Source of the DNA: Hydractinia symbiolongicarpus
Taxonomy: Eukaryota > Cnidaria > Hydrozoa > Anthoathecata > Hydractiniidae
Direction of reading: 5' to 3'
NCBI RefSeq assembly: GCF_029227915.1
Contig: NC_079876.1
Span: forward strand, 26,693,828-26,757,827
DNA length: 64,000 bases
The notes beneath the pieces are model-generated. The model made no database searches. It was not told the origin of the DNA and worked only from the letters and a program-made list of their open reading frames with translations. Positions within the stretch are counted from its first letter, which is position 1. Each line of letters starts with the position of its first letter. Shown in pieces: positions 12,120-23,256 of the stretch. The position numbers were made by a program, and so were the translations under genes.

Positions 12120-14243
12120 TCAGCGCCGTCAGGTAGCTGATCTTTCATTTCAGTTTGCCTTTTTGTGTTCGTGTGTTATTCTGTCCGTCCCTAGTCAGCT
12201 TCCCGACCACCTTATTACCGCCTACTTAATCCAAAAGCCGTTTTCACTCATCAACCAATCAGGAGGCACGAGTCATGAGTTTCCAGAACCAAACGACATT
12301 TTAAAAGAAATAAACTGATCTGATCAGATCTGAAATACAGCTAAAATATAAATAAAACCAAATATATTTCCGGTTTTGGCTGTCTGACTGGTAGTTACAT
12401 CTCCGTACACTGAAGATCTCACTGGTTTTGTTGTTCTTTGACCATTTTCAAGGCAAGTTATTCTACTTATCTATTTATTGTTTTATAGCTAGCTAGCTAT
12501 TAGGTAGCTACCGTTAATGCATTTAAGTATTCCCAAACCTCAACAGGTTTCTAATTTTTGCCAGTCGCACTGCATAGCTTATTAGCTACCTAGCTAATTA
12601 ATTTCTGTCAAAAATTGGAAAATTGGCCTTTGGCGAAAATAATTCCATTTTTAAGATTTTAAAGTTTTGCATTTGTGATTATTTTATTTTATTTTGTGAA
12701 AATGTTTTCAAAGTGTCGATTCGACGTTAGGGGGGTGGGCTTGGTTCTTTTCGACGTTAATATCCATGGTAGAAAAAAAATATCGCTTTGATATATTTGA
12801 TAAAACGATCGTATTTTGCAGTGCCCGGATCTTGTCTGTTTACGAACGCAAGAGAGGGGGTTCTTCCATGTAGCATCAAACAAACTACATTTGGTCAGAA
12901 TGTACTTTCGTCATCATGATGGCAGAGCGTACTGCGATTGAAACATCATGACTAAACCTACCTCTTTTGCAACTGCCATGACCTGATACTACTGACAGGG
13001 GGTGGGGGTGGGGGTTTTCAAAGTAACGTCGAATCAACGCTTAGTTTGGCAATGGGAGCATATGGATGCCTACCCTAAACGAAGATGGCAAATGTTAGTG
13101 ATGAACAAAGTAGTTCTTCTTCAATATATTTTTTTCTTTAATACGGTCTTGATATATTTAGTAGCATTATCCTCATAATTTACTTTATGGGGCATTAATT
13201 TGGATTGTGAAATCGAAAATGGAGCTTTTGATGGTCCCTAATTTTCGCAAATTTTCCTTCTTGCAAAAGTTTCTTCCCTTTGTTTACAAAATATTGTGTA
13301 TTTTTTTTTTCTTCTTTTCTTATAGGTCAAGCAAAAGAACAACGGTTTACCTGGTTACTTGTTTACACACGTTTACTTTGTTACTATTTAATCTCTTGTC
13401 AGACTTGGACACTACCTTGATCTTACAATATACTTTTACATATATATAACTTATAGAATAGATTTTTTTAAAATAAAAAATAATATATATAAAAAATATA
13501 TATAGCTAGCTATATAATTTTACTGTTCTACTTTGTTGTATTTTTACGATCTAGGCATATCGCATTGCTATTGGAACTTTCGGTTCAACCACTCAGCTCA
13601 GTTCAGAACTACTGTTTCTGAAGAAATTTTCTCGCTCTTATTAAGGCCAGCTCCATTCTGTTCAATTTTTGTGTAAATATTACTTTGGCTTTTCTAATGG
13701 CTAGTGACGTTTAGTCCAACCCCGGGCCTGTCAACCCAGATAAAATAGTAATGGGCTCATTTCATCAAGGTCATTCTAGATTTGGAGAATCAGCGGGTAG
13801 CCAATGCGTGTGCAATGCTTTGTGGGCCATCTGTTACCCTTCTATTGCGTCTGTGCGTTTTACACTAGGGAATGATCTTTACGTCAGCCTAGGTTACACC
13901 AGTCAATATCTTGCTTTAGACGAACTGCCCAATTCAATTGCAACTGAAAACGGGAATATTCAAATTGAAAAGTCAGATTCCTATTTATTTCAACTTTCGA
14001 GAAATAGTACTTCCTTTCTCCGTGCCCAGTAATATGTCAATTATCTCACGCTATCTCGCAGTGAAACCAAGCATAAGAAGTGAGACGATATTTGAACTAA
14101 TATCGTTATTCAGAGGAAAGTGGGTAAATTTTACTATCTTGAAGCGGAAGAAAATTATCTTTTTTACTTTCGTGGATAAACAATTCTCACTCACACATTT
14201 AAAGTTCTCAGTCACGCTGATCTCAAGGCCTAAGGGCCTCTAG
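12120..14243 (+). mobile_element. Helitron-like non-autonomous insert in the Ty3 element
   Basis: About 2.1 kb interrupts the Ty3 reading between its protease tail (14244 onward) and pol (12118 downward). The insert begins TCAGCGCCG. It ends with the small hairpin AGGCC-TAAG-GGCCT immediately followed by CTAG and then T, a reasonable match to the Helitron 3' pattern of a hairpin plus CTRR before T. No target duplication or inverted terminal repeats are seen, as expected for Helitrons. The stem is short and unusually close to the end, so the class is tentative. It contains a cysteine-protease remnant at 13.69-14.04 kb; the rest is non-coding. Confidence 0.42.
13690..14033 (+). pseudogene. 2A-like peptide plus tegument/OTU-type cysteine protease remnant
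   Basis: Reading from TTTCTAATGGCTAGT gives MASDV, then stop TAG 13712-13714, then SNPGP. This is the 2A ribosome-skipping motif DVExNPGP with its Glu codon GAG changed to TAG. In frame after it, MGSFHQGHSRFGESAGSQC and CVCNALWAICYPS resemble the catalytic start (Gln-Cys) of herpes-tegument/OTU-like cysteine proteases carried by some invertebrate transposons. DELPNSI follows, and the frame ends at 14033. Relative to the other copy, about 30 bp are missing after SIASVR (the segment encoding EWDLDRI). The catalytic His region is not found. Strand and order fit a fragment of a Helitron polyprotein. The family assignment is from memory of the motif pattern. Confidence 0.5.
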
Positions 14244-14437
14244 TTAACTTTTGATTAGTGTTTTTAATTGTATACGTAATGGTTTTATTAAGAGCTTCAC
14301 GTGTAAATGTTGAAATTCTTTCTTCGGTTTTCATTCCAAATGTATTTGTTGTTACGCTCTTTGAAACCAAAACCGGTTCATAATCAATGTTGAAAACGTT
14401 ATTTTCTTCATCAATCAATCCCAACTGTAAAGCTCTG
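14244..14437 (-). pseudogene. Ty3/gypsy protease C-terminal fragment
   Basis: Minus-strand reading ALQLGLIDEENNVFNIDYEP, then VLVSKSVTTNTFGMKTEER, looks like the second half of a gypsy-type aspartic protease. It is cut on its upstream side by the Harbinger inverted repeat at 14438 and on its downstream side by the Helitron-like insert. Its partner upstream half sits at 19.06-19.3 kb, across the Harbinger insertion. Confidence 0.6.
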
Positions 14438-14729
14438 TTCTCACTATGGGCTAAGGATGAGCTAACCATAGTGCGCATGATACGCTAAGACCTTAGCCCA
14501 TAGTGTGAACGTAAAAGTGCCTGCTTAGCTCTTCGCTAAACTCTTCGTTAGCTCATCGTTAGGCGATTTTTTGAAATCAAAATTTTTTGATATTTTTTTT
14601 CGGCTAACAGTGAGATAAGCTCACTTTCAGCGATCTTCAAGGGAGGCCGATATAAATCGTGCTCAAAGGGATTTATTTTTTTACAAATAGTAGTATGCTT
14701 TGTTGTAAAAGGTCATTTCAGAACTAAAA

Positions 14730-15514
14730 TGGTTGACAAAATAAAAAAAACTTTCGTCCGAAGAAGAAGAAAAGTTTGCATTCAGGGTGAAAGATTATCC
14801 CTGTTTTTTAAAAAAAACGGATAGGGTTACAAAGAGATAGACTGGGTAAAAATGCGTGGGAAGAAGTGGCTAATTCTTTCAAATTCCTTGAAAATGGTAA
14901 GTGCAAATTGGCAATGTGTATTATCTGTTTTTTCAAGTCATACTAGCTTTAAAGTATTCTTGTTAAAAACGCATACTGGAAATTTACGAAAGATTATTGT
15001 TTTTACACCGTGCTGCAAAGACCTCCTTTGAGAAGCTTCGAAAAAGATATAATAAAAAGAAGAATGATTTTAAAAAGTTAAAAAAATCTGGAACATCCAC
15101 CAAAGAGAGTAAAAAAGCTGAAAAGGCTTTGGAGTTGTACAAATATCTTTCCTGGCTAGATAACTTCATGTACGTCCGTGAGAGTAGAAGCAACATTCAT
15201 AGGGATTGTAGTTCTGATGAAGAGTGAGATGAAGACACGGAGTTTCCCGTTGATCTCACCGAAAATGAGGACGATAGCGACGATGGGGCATCTGAAACCT
15301 TCAGTAGGACAAGTTCCTTAACCTCACCTGTGCCACAGCAACAACAGCGCACTCTAAAAAAAAGAGGTCGACCTGCAAACGGACAAGCGAAAGATGACAA
15401 ATGGCACATTTTAGTCCAGATCACAATCGTATTGTTACACCGACTGCATCAAACCAAAATGATGCAATGAGTACACCGGGGAATGGATTTTACACGCGAA
15501 TGGTGCATAATTAA
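14730..15514 (+). pseudogene. Harbinger I partner protein (MADF/Myb-SANT, BESS-less copy)
   Basis: The ATG at 14730 begins MVDKIKK, but an extra A in the following A-run shifts the frame. A second shift lies in CCCTGTTTTTTAAAAAA and a third in AAATTGGCAA. The MADF pattern is nevertheless clear: AFRVKDYPC, NAWEEVANSFKFLENG and, after an intron ending GCTGCAAAG, TSFEKLRKRYNKKKNDF. A TGA follows at 15225-15227. Compared with copy 2 this copy keeps the second half of the MADF exon (YKYLSWLDNFMYVRE) and an acidic linker but has lost about 180 bp encoding the BESS-like C-terminal helices. MADF proteins of Harbinger elements assist nuclear import and DNA binding of the transposase. Non-functional. 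Confidence 0.7.
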
Positions 15515-15593
15515 GATATTTTTTCTTCTAAATATTACACTAGGCAACAAATGAAACAGTGTACATGTAATATATAACCGTTTTTCATAAAAA

Positions 15594-16697
15594 CTAAGAA
15601 CCGAAAGAGTGGTGACTTGTTCTCCTTATATAATCGTATTGCCACGAGACTGCACCAACAGCACTTTTAACATAATCTGTAATAGTATTCCTCATTTGCA
15701 GGGCATCTTCACTATATCTAGACCCGCGAATCGGATTTAGGTTTTGAAACATCGTTGTAAGATTTTTTCTCATCGACCTCCACTCTCCCTCCTTAATCTG
15801 ACCATCTTTGCTTTCAGAGTCAAGGAAACCCTGCGGAGTATACATCGCGTTGTCGGTTTGTCTCAAATAGTTGTGAAAACTAAGGCAAGCGAGAGTGTAA
15901 TCTTCAACATTTTTAACGCTAGCTTTGATGGGCTTGTGGAAGATTCTCCATCTGGTGCTAAGGATGCCAAATGCGTTCTCAATTACCCTTCTTGCTCTGG
16001 AAAGCCGATAACTAAAGATTCTCTTTTCTTCTCTGGTAAGAACAGATCCAGGGTAGGGTCTCATTAACCAAGTTTAAGAGGAAAAATTTCATCTCCAACA
16101 AGATAAAAAGGAACTGGTCCGGTGTTTTGATTAATAATCGTGCCCTTGGGAACATTCAATGCATCCTTTTTTCAATGCCTTTCCCATTGCTAAATTGGCC
16201 AGTACCCCACTGTCATTGTTGCTTCCAAATTGTCCCACATTATACATTGTGAAACAAAAATTGGCATCACAAACTGCCATTAAAACTAAACTAAGAAAAC
16301 CTTTAAAGCTATAATATTGTGTGCCTGTGAATTTTGGACATTGGATCCTGATATGCTTCCCATGTATTGCTCCTATTACATGTGGCATGTTCCAATTCGC
16401 GGTGACATCCGCAAGTACCTTAATAAAATTAACACCGATACCCTAATCATGATATGCAAATACAACTGACTGTAGGATCAGCGAACATAATTTTACCTGA
16501 AGAAATACTCTCTGTCGGAAGCTTTAAGTTCTTGAAATAAACGATGGTATTCTCCAAGCTCTTTTCTTCCAAGAAAGACTTCTCTGACCTAAAATCTTTT
16601 CTTTCTTTGCAATTTTGTTAATGCTCTTCTTTCTAGGCTACGTCGTCTTCTTCGAAGTAAAATAACAACAAGACTTTTTTTCGTTCTTTCTTTTTTA
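15594..16697 (-). pseudogene. HARBI1-type Harbinger transposase, copy 1
   Basis: Convergent with the MADF gene. 16388-16131 carries MPHVIGAIHGKHIRIQCP (first catalytic Asp replaced by His in IHGKH, compared with IDGKH in copy 2) and GQFGSNNDSGVLAN (second Asp region). 16064-15594 carries RARRVIENAFGILSTRWRIF (catalytic Glu) and ends SFGS. About 290 bp of N-terminal coding present in copy 2 is deleted at GCGGTGACAT near 16400, and a frameshift separates the two main blocks. The first exon remains at about 16697-16500 (ERRALTKLQRRKRFWVREIF-like). Dead copy. Confidence 0.8.
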
Positions 16698-16702
16698 TAA
16701 CT

Positions 16703-18925
16703 CAGGGTTCCCACAGAAATTTTCTAAAACTTTTCCCTGAGCTTTTAAGAAAAGCATATAAAATTCCCTGGACATGACCCTTGAAAAGTATATTATTTTC
16801 CCTGGGTCACATAAAAAAACATATTGTTTTCCCTGGGTCTCCAAGGTAATAAACATTAAGCATACTAAGTTCAATTCCTGGTTCCCCAAGTAAAAAACAG
16901 CAGGCATTAGATATTACTAAATAGCGTCTAAAAAACTAGGGTCATTAAATAGAAACATAAATATTAGACAGTGGGAGAAATTGAAACTGAAATTGAAACA
17001 TTTGGGTGTATATTATCCAGCATTTGAATACAGGTGTGTATGTAAACTTCAGCAAAAGAAGATTTATGTACTTCTGAACACTGCTAACTGCCAGAAACTG
17101 TTATTCCATTTAGCTTGATATTAGTCTGAAGTTAACTACTGCAGAACAGTTTCAAGCCCAGAAAGTGGAACATTGACTTAAGACAGGTTAGTGGGTAGCC
17201 AGGCCCATCTAATAAGGTAAATTGTGCTGGTTAAAAACGTATCTTGAGAAGTTTGACTTCAGTCCAAAATAAAACAAAACGAAATGGGTTACAGTCAAAC
17301 AAAAACTAAAGATCTATCCAGAAGACAAAATCAGTCCAACACAAAAACAAACAAAATAGAAACAGCCAGTTGTTTAGTCGTTTTTATTTAGAAACTTTCC
17401 TCCTCTTCTCCTCTAAAACCAAGAGTGCTTCATCTAAGCTTTTTACTTGAGTTTTCAACTCAACACTTCTTCTTTTCAATGCATTTGCCTTGGTTACAAG
17501 TGACACAACGTTATCTTTATCTTTTTCAGCTTTCTCTACTGATGAAACGAATTCTTTGTCTAATGCTTCACATGTCTTCTGCAAATCATCACGTTTAGCT
17601 TTTGTGTCTCTTATTTCATCATTTAATATGCGCTTTTGATTCTCATCTCTTTCATTGCGTTTTTTCTGTCTCTGTAGTTCTAAACTGTCTTCATACTTTT
17701 GTCTTGCAGAAGCTACAGATCGAAGCAGCTTGTTAGTTACCTGAATACTATCAGGTTTTAAACCATTAGCAATCATATGATCACTCACAACCTTTTTAGC
17801 TACGATAGATTCTTCTTTCATGTTTTGTCTGAGGACAGAGTTGTTAATACTAAAACTTCTTTCAACTGACGCTTGACCATGACTTAATGTTAAGACTAAT
17901 TTGATAAGAAAAGAAAGTTCCTTGAAACTTTTTACGCCCACATCACCAAAATAAAATTCATCTAAGTCTTCTTGAAACCTATCAAAACTCTGAAATTTCA
18001 GTAACCATTACCTTGGGATCAAATATAGTGGAATTTTTAACAACATTTTTTGACAACGGACTCTTGTCGAATAACTTCTCAACAATAGATCTAACAAATA
18101 TAACAGCATCAGTAAAGAACTTAGCCACCTGTGCATTAGTTACTAGATCTTCTCTTTTTAATTCGTTTATTTCAAATCTAGTAGCAAAGCCTAAATTATA
18201 ATTCTTTGGTTTCATAAGCACTGAATTATCATTCAAATTGACAGCTTTTAAATCACTTATTGATTCACATTTTGTTAACACATCAGGCTTAACAATCAAT
18301 CTCATTAAATTCTTTAAAAGCTTGGTCAAGTCTTGATACATATAAGGAACCATTGGTTTGTCCGTTTGGTACATTACCAAAAATGGTTGCAAAATTCCAG
18401 CTAAGAAACTGAAAAACTTCAATTTCGCAGGTGTGAGCAGGTCTTTAGCAGCATCTTTCACATAACCATAGCTCTTAGAAGCAGGTCGTTTTGATTTCGG
18501 AAGACCTTCCCAAAACTTTACGATTTTCACAATATTTTCCCAAATTTCAATGAGACGCTCTGCTACAACTTTGTCTTCCACCCACCTGAAAATGAAAACA
18601 TATAACCTACATTACTACTAAACTTTTCAACATATAGACATATTACAGTACAATTTACATATTTCTCAATAAATTAGCTTTTTTCTAATACCACATACTG
18701 CAATTTAAATTCAGGTGACCATTATAATTTATTATTAATGCACATGAATTAAAAATGATACACTTTGTCTTTCTACCACCAAGAGAGTAGCTTACTATAC
18801 CGTGTAGCACAAAAATTTAGCGGTTAAACATTAGATGATGTCACACTTTCATAATCATCTCTTCTGGCTGGTGTGTCGTGCAATATTTGGTAAGAACCAT
18901 GGAGTATTTTCTTAATGTTCCATTC
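16703..18925 (-). mobile_element. hAT fragment inserted in Harbinger element I
   Basis: Copy 2 runs straight from CTTTCTTTTTCATAG into CTCGTTTTAG, whereas copy 1 has about 2.2 kb inserted there. The left end reads CAGGGTTCCCACAG, a typical hAT terminus, with repeated TTCCCTGG motifs just inside. No matching right terminus or clean 8-bp target duplication is evident, so the right side is probably truncated. Transposase coding is minus strand and 5'-truncated. Confidence 0.65.
17384..18583 (-). pseudogene. hAT transposase, C-terminal part with dimerisation domain
   Basis: The coding exon begins after the acceptor TTTTCAG at 18583 (VEDKVVAERLIEIW), runs to about 18000, then a one-base frameshift leads into the second block. 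That block contains LSFLIKLVLTLSHGQASVER and SFSINNSVL, the hAT C-terminal dimerisation signature (ERxFS). A long Lys/Glu-rich coiled-coil tail ends EEKRRKVSK at 17384. BED finger and most of the RNase H-like core are absent upstream. Present only in copy 1 of the duplication, so it arrived after the copies separated or was lost from copy 2. Confidence 0.75.
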
Positions 18926-19063
18926 ATTCCATTCTCGTTTTAGTTTCGGCTAAAAAAGAGCTAACGATGCGCTGTTGTGTGAACGTAAAATGGACATATC
19001 AGGTAGCTGTAGCTCAAAAATCATGCGCATCACATCATGCGCACTATGGTTAGCTCATCGTTA

Positions 19064-20060
19064 AATATGCCACACTGTCAAATGTGAAGGAGGATTCATC
19101 AATTCCAACTCCTGACTTTTTCACTTTTTGTAGCTGCGGTGAAGCTAAGTTGTTGTATGTTTCTCTTGTTATTTTTGACAATTGACTTCCCGGATCGTGC
19201 AAAAAGTCATAGTTTTTACCTGCAATGTTTATTTTAAAAATTGTGCGACCAGCTGGCTCTAATGCGTCATGTTTTGTTATAGAATTTGAATTTGCTGCAG
19301 AAAATTTTAAACTGTCATCTTTGTTCTTTTTGTTGTGGCAAAACTTTGCGATTTGCCCAGTCTTCTGGCAAACAAAACATTTTCTAATTCGGAAACAATT
19401 ACTCAAGACGTGATTGATTCTCCCACAATGAAGGCAGTTACGGTTTTGTCTCGTGTCCATGCCTTCAATTTTTGACGCTAGTGTTTCAACCATGCTCTCA
19501 AGTCTTTCTAGGCGTGGATTCTCAGTTTTAGTTTTTACACAGAAGCTCCGGCTACCATAAGAGGATTTCCTTCCATTTTTGATTCGATTAATTCCAACAT
19601 GGTTTCTAGCGATTTATTACGAGTTCATTGCAAAATTTGAACTTCTTTTTTGAATTCTTCGTCTTGTTGTGCTACCACGTGGTTTATAGCAATCGCTTCT
19701 GTTGCATCAGCATCCATTTCATCGATATTATAAAGTTCTTTTATTATAGTTCTTAAATCGTTAGCATATGTATTAATACTCGTACCTTTTTTAAATGATA
19801 ATGATCGTAGCTTAGTTTCTAAAGTTCTGCGGTAATCTTTTCCTGCAAGGCGATTTTTCAACACGTCTTTTAACTCACTCTAAGTAATTTCTCCATTGTT
19901 TGCGATCACATTTGATACAGTAGCAAATGCACTCGATTCGGTACAACATATTAACATTTGCCTACGTCTGTCGATTGGCCTACCCAATGCTGCAAGTTGT
20001 GCTTCGAATTGTAAAATCCATTGATCAAACGATACTGAATTATCTCCTTTATTTTAATAA
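19064..20060 (-). pseudogene. Ty3/gypsy gag and protease N-terminal half, copy 1
   Basis: Read right to left: SFDQWILQFEAQLAALGRP and KNRLAGKDYRRTLETKLRS are retrotransposon gag. CLHCGRINHVLSNC is a CCHC zinc knuckle, and CFVCQKTGQIAKFC is a second knuckle with His replaced by Gln. KNYDFLHDPGSQLSKI is a retropepsin active-site block with DPGSQ in place of DTG/DSG. In-frame stops occur after GEIT (TAG, near 19880) and after ILQ (TGA, near 19627). The reading stops where Harbinger element I inserted. The downstream protease half is at 14.24-14.44 kb. Confidence 0.82.
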
Positions 20061-20076
20061 CGTTTTATTTATCTTA

Positions 20077-20232
20077 TCTCGGTAGAACCTCCAAAATGTT
20101 GTCTGGTTTGAGAAAGATTAAGACACGTGTGTGTCATAAAATGTTTTTACTCATAACTAACTATGTACAGGTTGGTTCACGTATATATATATACAAGTTG
20201 TCTCGCTTACCCAATGTACAATAATACAACAT
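20077..20232 (-). other. Candidate primer-binding site and short 5' LTR of the Ty3 element
   Basis: Minus strand TGGAGGTTCTACCGAGAT (20093-20076) begins with TGG, the complement of a tRNA CCA end, as a PBS should. Three bases before it the sequence ends ..CAACA, and the plus strand runs TGTTGTCTGG (20097) to TACAACA (20232). A TGTTG...CAACA-bounded LTR of about 136 bp would be short, and no second copy was found left of 8941, so this is tentative. Confidence 0.3.
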
Positions 20233-20354
20233 ATAGACTACGGGTTTCGGTTATCGAGGGACTGGGCTGGACTACGATGTTGCCGCGTAAATTTAAAATA
20301 GTTAAGCAAGCACGCTTATGCGATCTAGTACGGTGTTCATCTATCAGTTGAATT

Positions 20355-21345
20355 ATGCCTTATAAACGGGAAATGAGAGAGATTGTATTGCTATCTTACG
20401 ATGAAGGACTAATTGATGATGAAGAGATGGTTTTACTCTACGATATGAATAAATCTAAAAACCCTGATTTTCCGTATTGGAAGTATTTCTATAAGAACGA
20501 CATGTTTAACTTCAAAGAAACTCTCCAGATACCTGAAGAAATTGAATGTTACAACAGAACAGTAATAAGTGGAATTGAAGCCTTGTGTATATTCTTGAAA
20601 CGATTTGCTTATCCATGTCGGTATGGTGATATGATACCCTTGTTTGGCCGATCAGTACCAGAGCTAAGTATCATATTGCACTTTTCTCGACTCCTATCTG
20701 ATTTAAACCAACCATATTTACAGCCTGGTCAGTTGGAAATGTATGCCAATACTGTTCATGCAAAAGGTGCTGCACTGGATAATTGCTGGGGATTTATCGA
20801 TAAAATAGTGAGGGCCGTTTGCAGAGCAACAAATAACCACTTTACAACGGCCATAAAAGAGTACACTCCATCAAATTTCAATCGGTAGTGATACCTAATG
20901 GATTAATTGCTAACCTCTGGGGTCCCATGGGAGGTAAACGGCATGATTGTGCATTACTAAATAATTTAGGCTCACTCAATAAACTTAATCAACATTCGTT
21001 TTCCCTAGCTGGCAATCCCTTGTGCATCTACGGAGATCCTACGTATCTTTTACACCTACAAAGTCCAATAAGAGGCGCTAGATTAATCCCAAATGAAAAG
21101 TTGTTTAACCAATCTATGAGTTCAGTCAGGATATCGGTTGAATGGGTGTTCGGTGACATTGTCGAAAATTTGGCATTCTTGAACTTTCGTACTTTCGTAA
21201 GAACTTGAAGATTGGACTAAGTGCTGTCGGAAAGATGTACACCTGGTACATGCGCCTTGCTACACAACGAACTTGCTTGTATGGTAACATAACATCAGAG
21301 TACTTTGACTTAGATGCACCTAAAATTAACGACTATTTTTTGTGA
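20355..21345 (+). pseudogene. Harbinger-type DDE transposase II, copy 1
   Basis: Begins MPYKREMREIVLLSYDEG. The catalytic core is recognisable: CWGFIDKIVRAVCRA (first Asp), LWGPMGGKRHDCALLNN, CIYGDPTYLL (second Asp) and VRISVEWVFG (Glu). The end is YFDLDAPKINDYFL, with TGA at 21343-21345. The frame is broken near 20870, where TAG ends the first frame while the adjoining frame gives FQSVVIPNGLIANLW, and again near 21205. Both duplicated copies share these two lesions, so they predate the duplication. All three acidic catalytic positions remain. Confidence 0.8.
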
Positions 21346-21620
21346 ATACATTTTGCTGTTTGTTTATCACTGATCCTTAGAATAGACTGTTTCTTTCATA
21401 TTCCGTTCTGTATTGTAACCAAAATTTTGTTTTTATTGCTTAATCAGCGGAAATTCTGAATTCCTAGCCAATCAAAATGCTTAATTCTACAAAATTCCTA
21501 GTAAAATCATACTGTACTGAGAACTGTCAAGGAAAAAAAAAAGAAAAATAGCGAGGTTGATGTCTAGAAAATAATTCTACTTGTAAATAAAAAAAACAAA
21601 ATACAACTTCTAAGTGTTAC

Positions 21621-22335
21621 CTATGTCCCTTGATGTCCCGTTGTTACTCTTTGTTGCATCTGCATCGACATGTTGTTTTGTTGCTGCTGTTGCTGCATCT
21701 GAAGCATAGCTTGTTGTTGTTCCATCATGCGATTAAATTAAGCATCCTGATTCTCCAAACTTTTTATTTTTATTTCTTGTTGCTTCTTTCTTAAATAAAT
21801 TTCCTGTTCTCTCGCGTTGAATTCTTTTTCAGCCTTTTCTTTCAAATAACCTATAGTTTCGCTCCCAGAAGATCTAGTTCTCTTTGGTCTTTCCCCTCTT
21901 CAAGATCTTGTTTTCTTTTAGAGGTTTCAGAAAATGTTTCCATGCATGTCCTTCTCATATCTTTGGCCTTACTCTCGTCACTTTCCTGTTTTTCTCGTTT
22001 CAATAAAGCTTAGTCTTCAAGCTCCTTTTCATACTTTATAATTTTGTTTAGTATTTCTTCCATCAAAATATCAAGCTCAGTTACATCAGTTTCGATCCCA
22101 GATGCTTTTTTTTCATCTGATGCCGTTTTCTCATGCCTCTTCCGCATGGCAGCAAAATGCTGTCGAACAGCTTTTTGATAGACTAAGAAGGAAGGAACTA
22201 ATTCGATACTGTTGAGGTTAACAGCGACTTTGGACCAAGAATCACCTCTTTCCTTGGCGTTTTTTTAATCTGGTAAGGTTCGATTAACATGATCTCGCGA
22301 CACAACAAGATTTCTCTTTCTTTGTTCCAAAACAT
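21621..22335 (-). pseudogene. Harbinger II partner protein (Myb/SANT-like, coiled coil), copy 1
   Basis: Starts MFWNKEREILLCREIM and shifts frame to KERGDSWSKVAVNLN, VRQHFAAMRKRHEK and TDVTELDILMEEIL: a SANT/trihelix-type DNA-binding region followed by helical segments. TAA and frameshift breaks follow. The last block, YLKEKAEKEFNAREQEIYL, has a TAA within it and ends in a Gln/Met-rich tail (MLQMQQQQQQNNMSMQMQQR). This is the usual second gene of Harbinger elements. Same lesions in copy 2. Confidence 0.6.
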
Positions 22336-22781
22336 TGGACTCCTACAGAGAAAATCAAGAGAACCAAGTAATTGCCATTAAGAAACAACAAGAACTGAAA
22401 ATAGTGGTATTGACTGTAAATAGAGTAATAAAATTGCATAACTTACTGTATTTTTGGGGTTTTTTTGTGGTGCATACAGCCATCCTTTTGCTCGTATTCT
22501 TCACTCCGACTGAAGTATCAACATGGCGTGGTCTACGAGTATAGGACTACACAAATTTGGGATTTTCTCTGAGTTGCGCATGTGCAATGACTAAATATTT
22601 ACGCTGAAGCCCGTAGCATATTCTCACGTCGTTGTTGCTTAAGGTCCCTAATACCGTCATGAAACCTATTCCATAAAATAAAATTGCTGAGTGATTGTTT
22701 TAGTTGGACTGGGTAACGACGGGCTATTTCCTGTGTTTCTATTTAAAACTGAAGTTCTGACTGAAGTTCTGTGAAATTGTC

Positions 22782-23015
22782 TTGTCGCTTTTGCGCTCAC
22801 TTCTGTACTGTTATGAGGGGAAAATTTTAGTGAAAGAAAAAAGTTTTAGTCTTCCTAGTAGGGATTACCTTTCCGAAAAAAATATTCAAACGAAATATGG
22901 GAATTTTTTTGTAAAAAGCAATAGACCTATTTTAATATCGCCTTTTCATGATCAGCCGTGGTGGCGAAAAATCAAAACATTGCATGAAAACGAGGTTAGT
23001 GTAGATAAAGTTTAG
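22782..23015 (+). other. Unassigned open frame, possible exon, copy 1
   Basis: An open frame with plausible composition (FSLPSRDYLSEKNIQTKYG, then ISPFHDQPWWRKIKTLHENE) ends at GAG followed by GTTAGT, a possible splice donor. In copy 2 the frame continues further (DAKLFTSCSDLSYQQMLVL); in copy 1 a TAG closes it. The stretch from AGACCTATTT to AACGAGGTTAGT recurs in inverted form at about 24630-24570, at the end of the minus-strand unassigned exons. No domain recognised. Confidence 0.25.
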
Positions 23016-23256
23016 GACGCCAAGGTTTTATAATTTTCAACTGCCATATTGAAAGGATCGTAGTGGATACAAGTATATTGAGGGTATTAGTAGTGGTAGT
23101 GTGACAACAATTATGAATATTTATTTATATTAAGTGTGTATTTATGGCAACTTTAAAGTTTAGCTAGCCAGACAACACCAAAGCTTTAATGTTGGCTTTA
23201 ACCTTTCCATTTAGTATACATTTATAATAAACATATTTTGGCTCAACCCAATGTAC

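Larger units (their letters stand above)
14438..19063. mobile_element. PIF/Harbinger element I, copy 1 (contains a hAT insert)
   Basis: The left terminal inverted repeat starts TTCTCACTATGGGCTAAGG at 14438 and includes GAGCTAACCATAGTGCGCAT. The right terminal repeat ends near 19063 in the complementary GCACTATGGTTAGCTCATCG but lacks the outermost 13 or so bases. Inside are a plus-strand MADF/BESS gene and a convergent HARBI1-type transposase, the standard two-gene Harbinger layout, plus a hAT fragment at 16.7-18.9 kb. The element splits the protease domain of the Ty3 element. The target duplication is not recoverable at the truncated right end. Confidence 0.8.
20237..22618. mobile_element. 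Harbinger-type element II, copy 1
   Basis: A plus-strand DDE transposase (20355-21345) and a convergent partner gene (22335-21621) are bounded by short inverted ends: CTACGGGTTTC at 20240 and GAAGCCCGTAG ending near 22617. ATA flanks both ends and could be the 3-bp target duplication. It lies right beside the Ty3 5' end. The terminal repeats are short and imperfect, so the exact boundaries are approximate. Confidence 0.6.
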
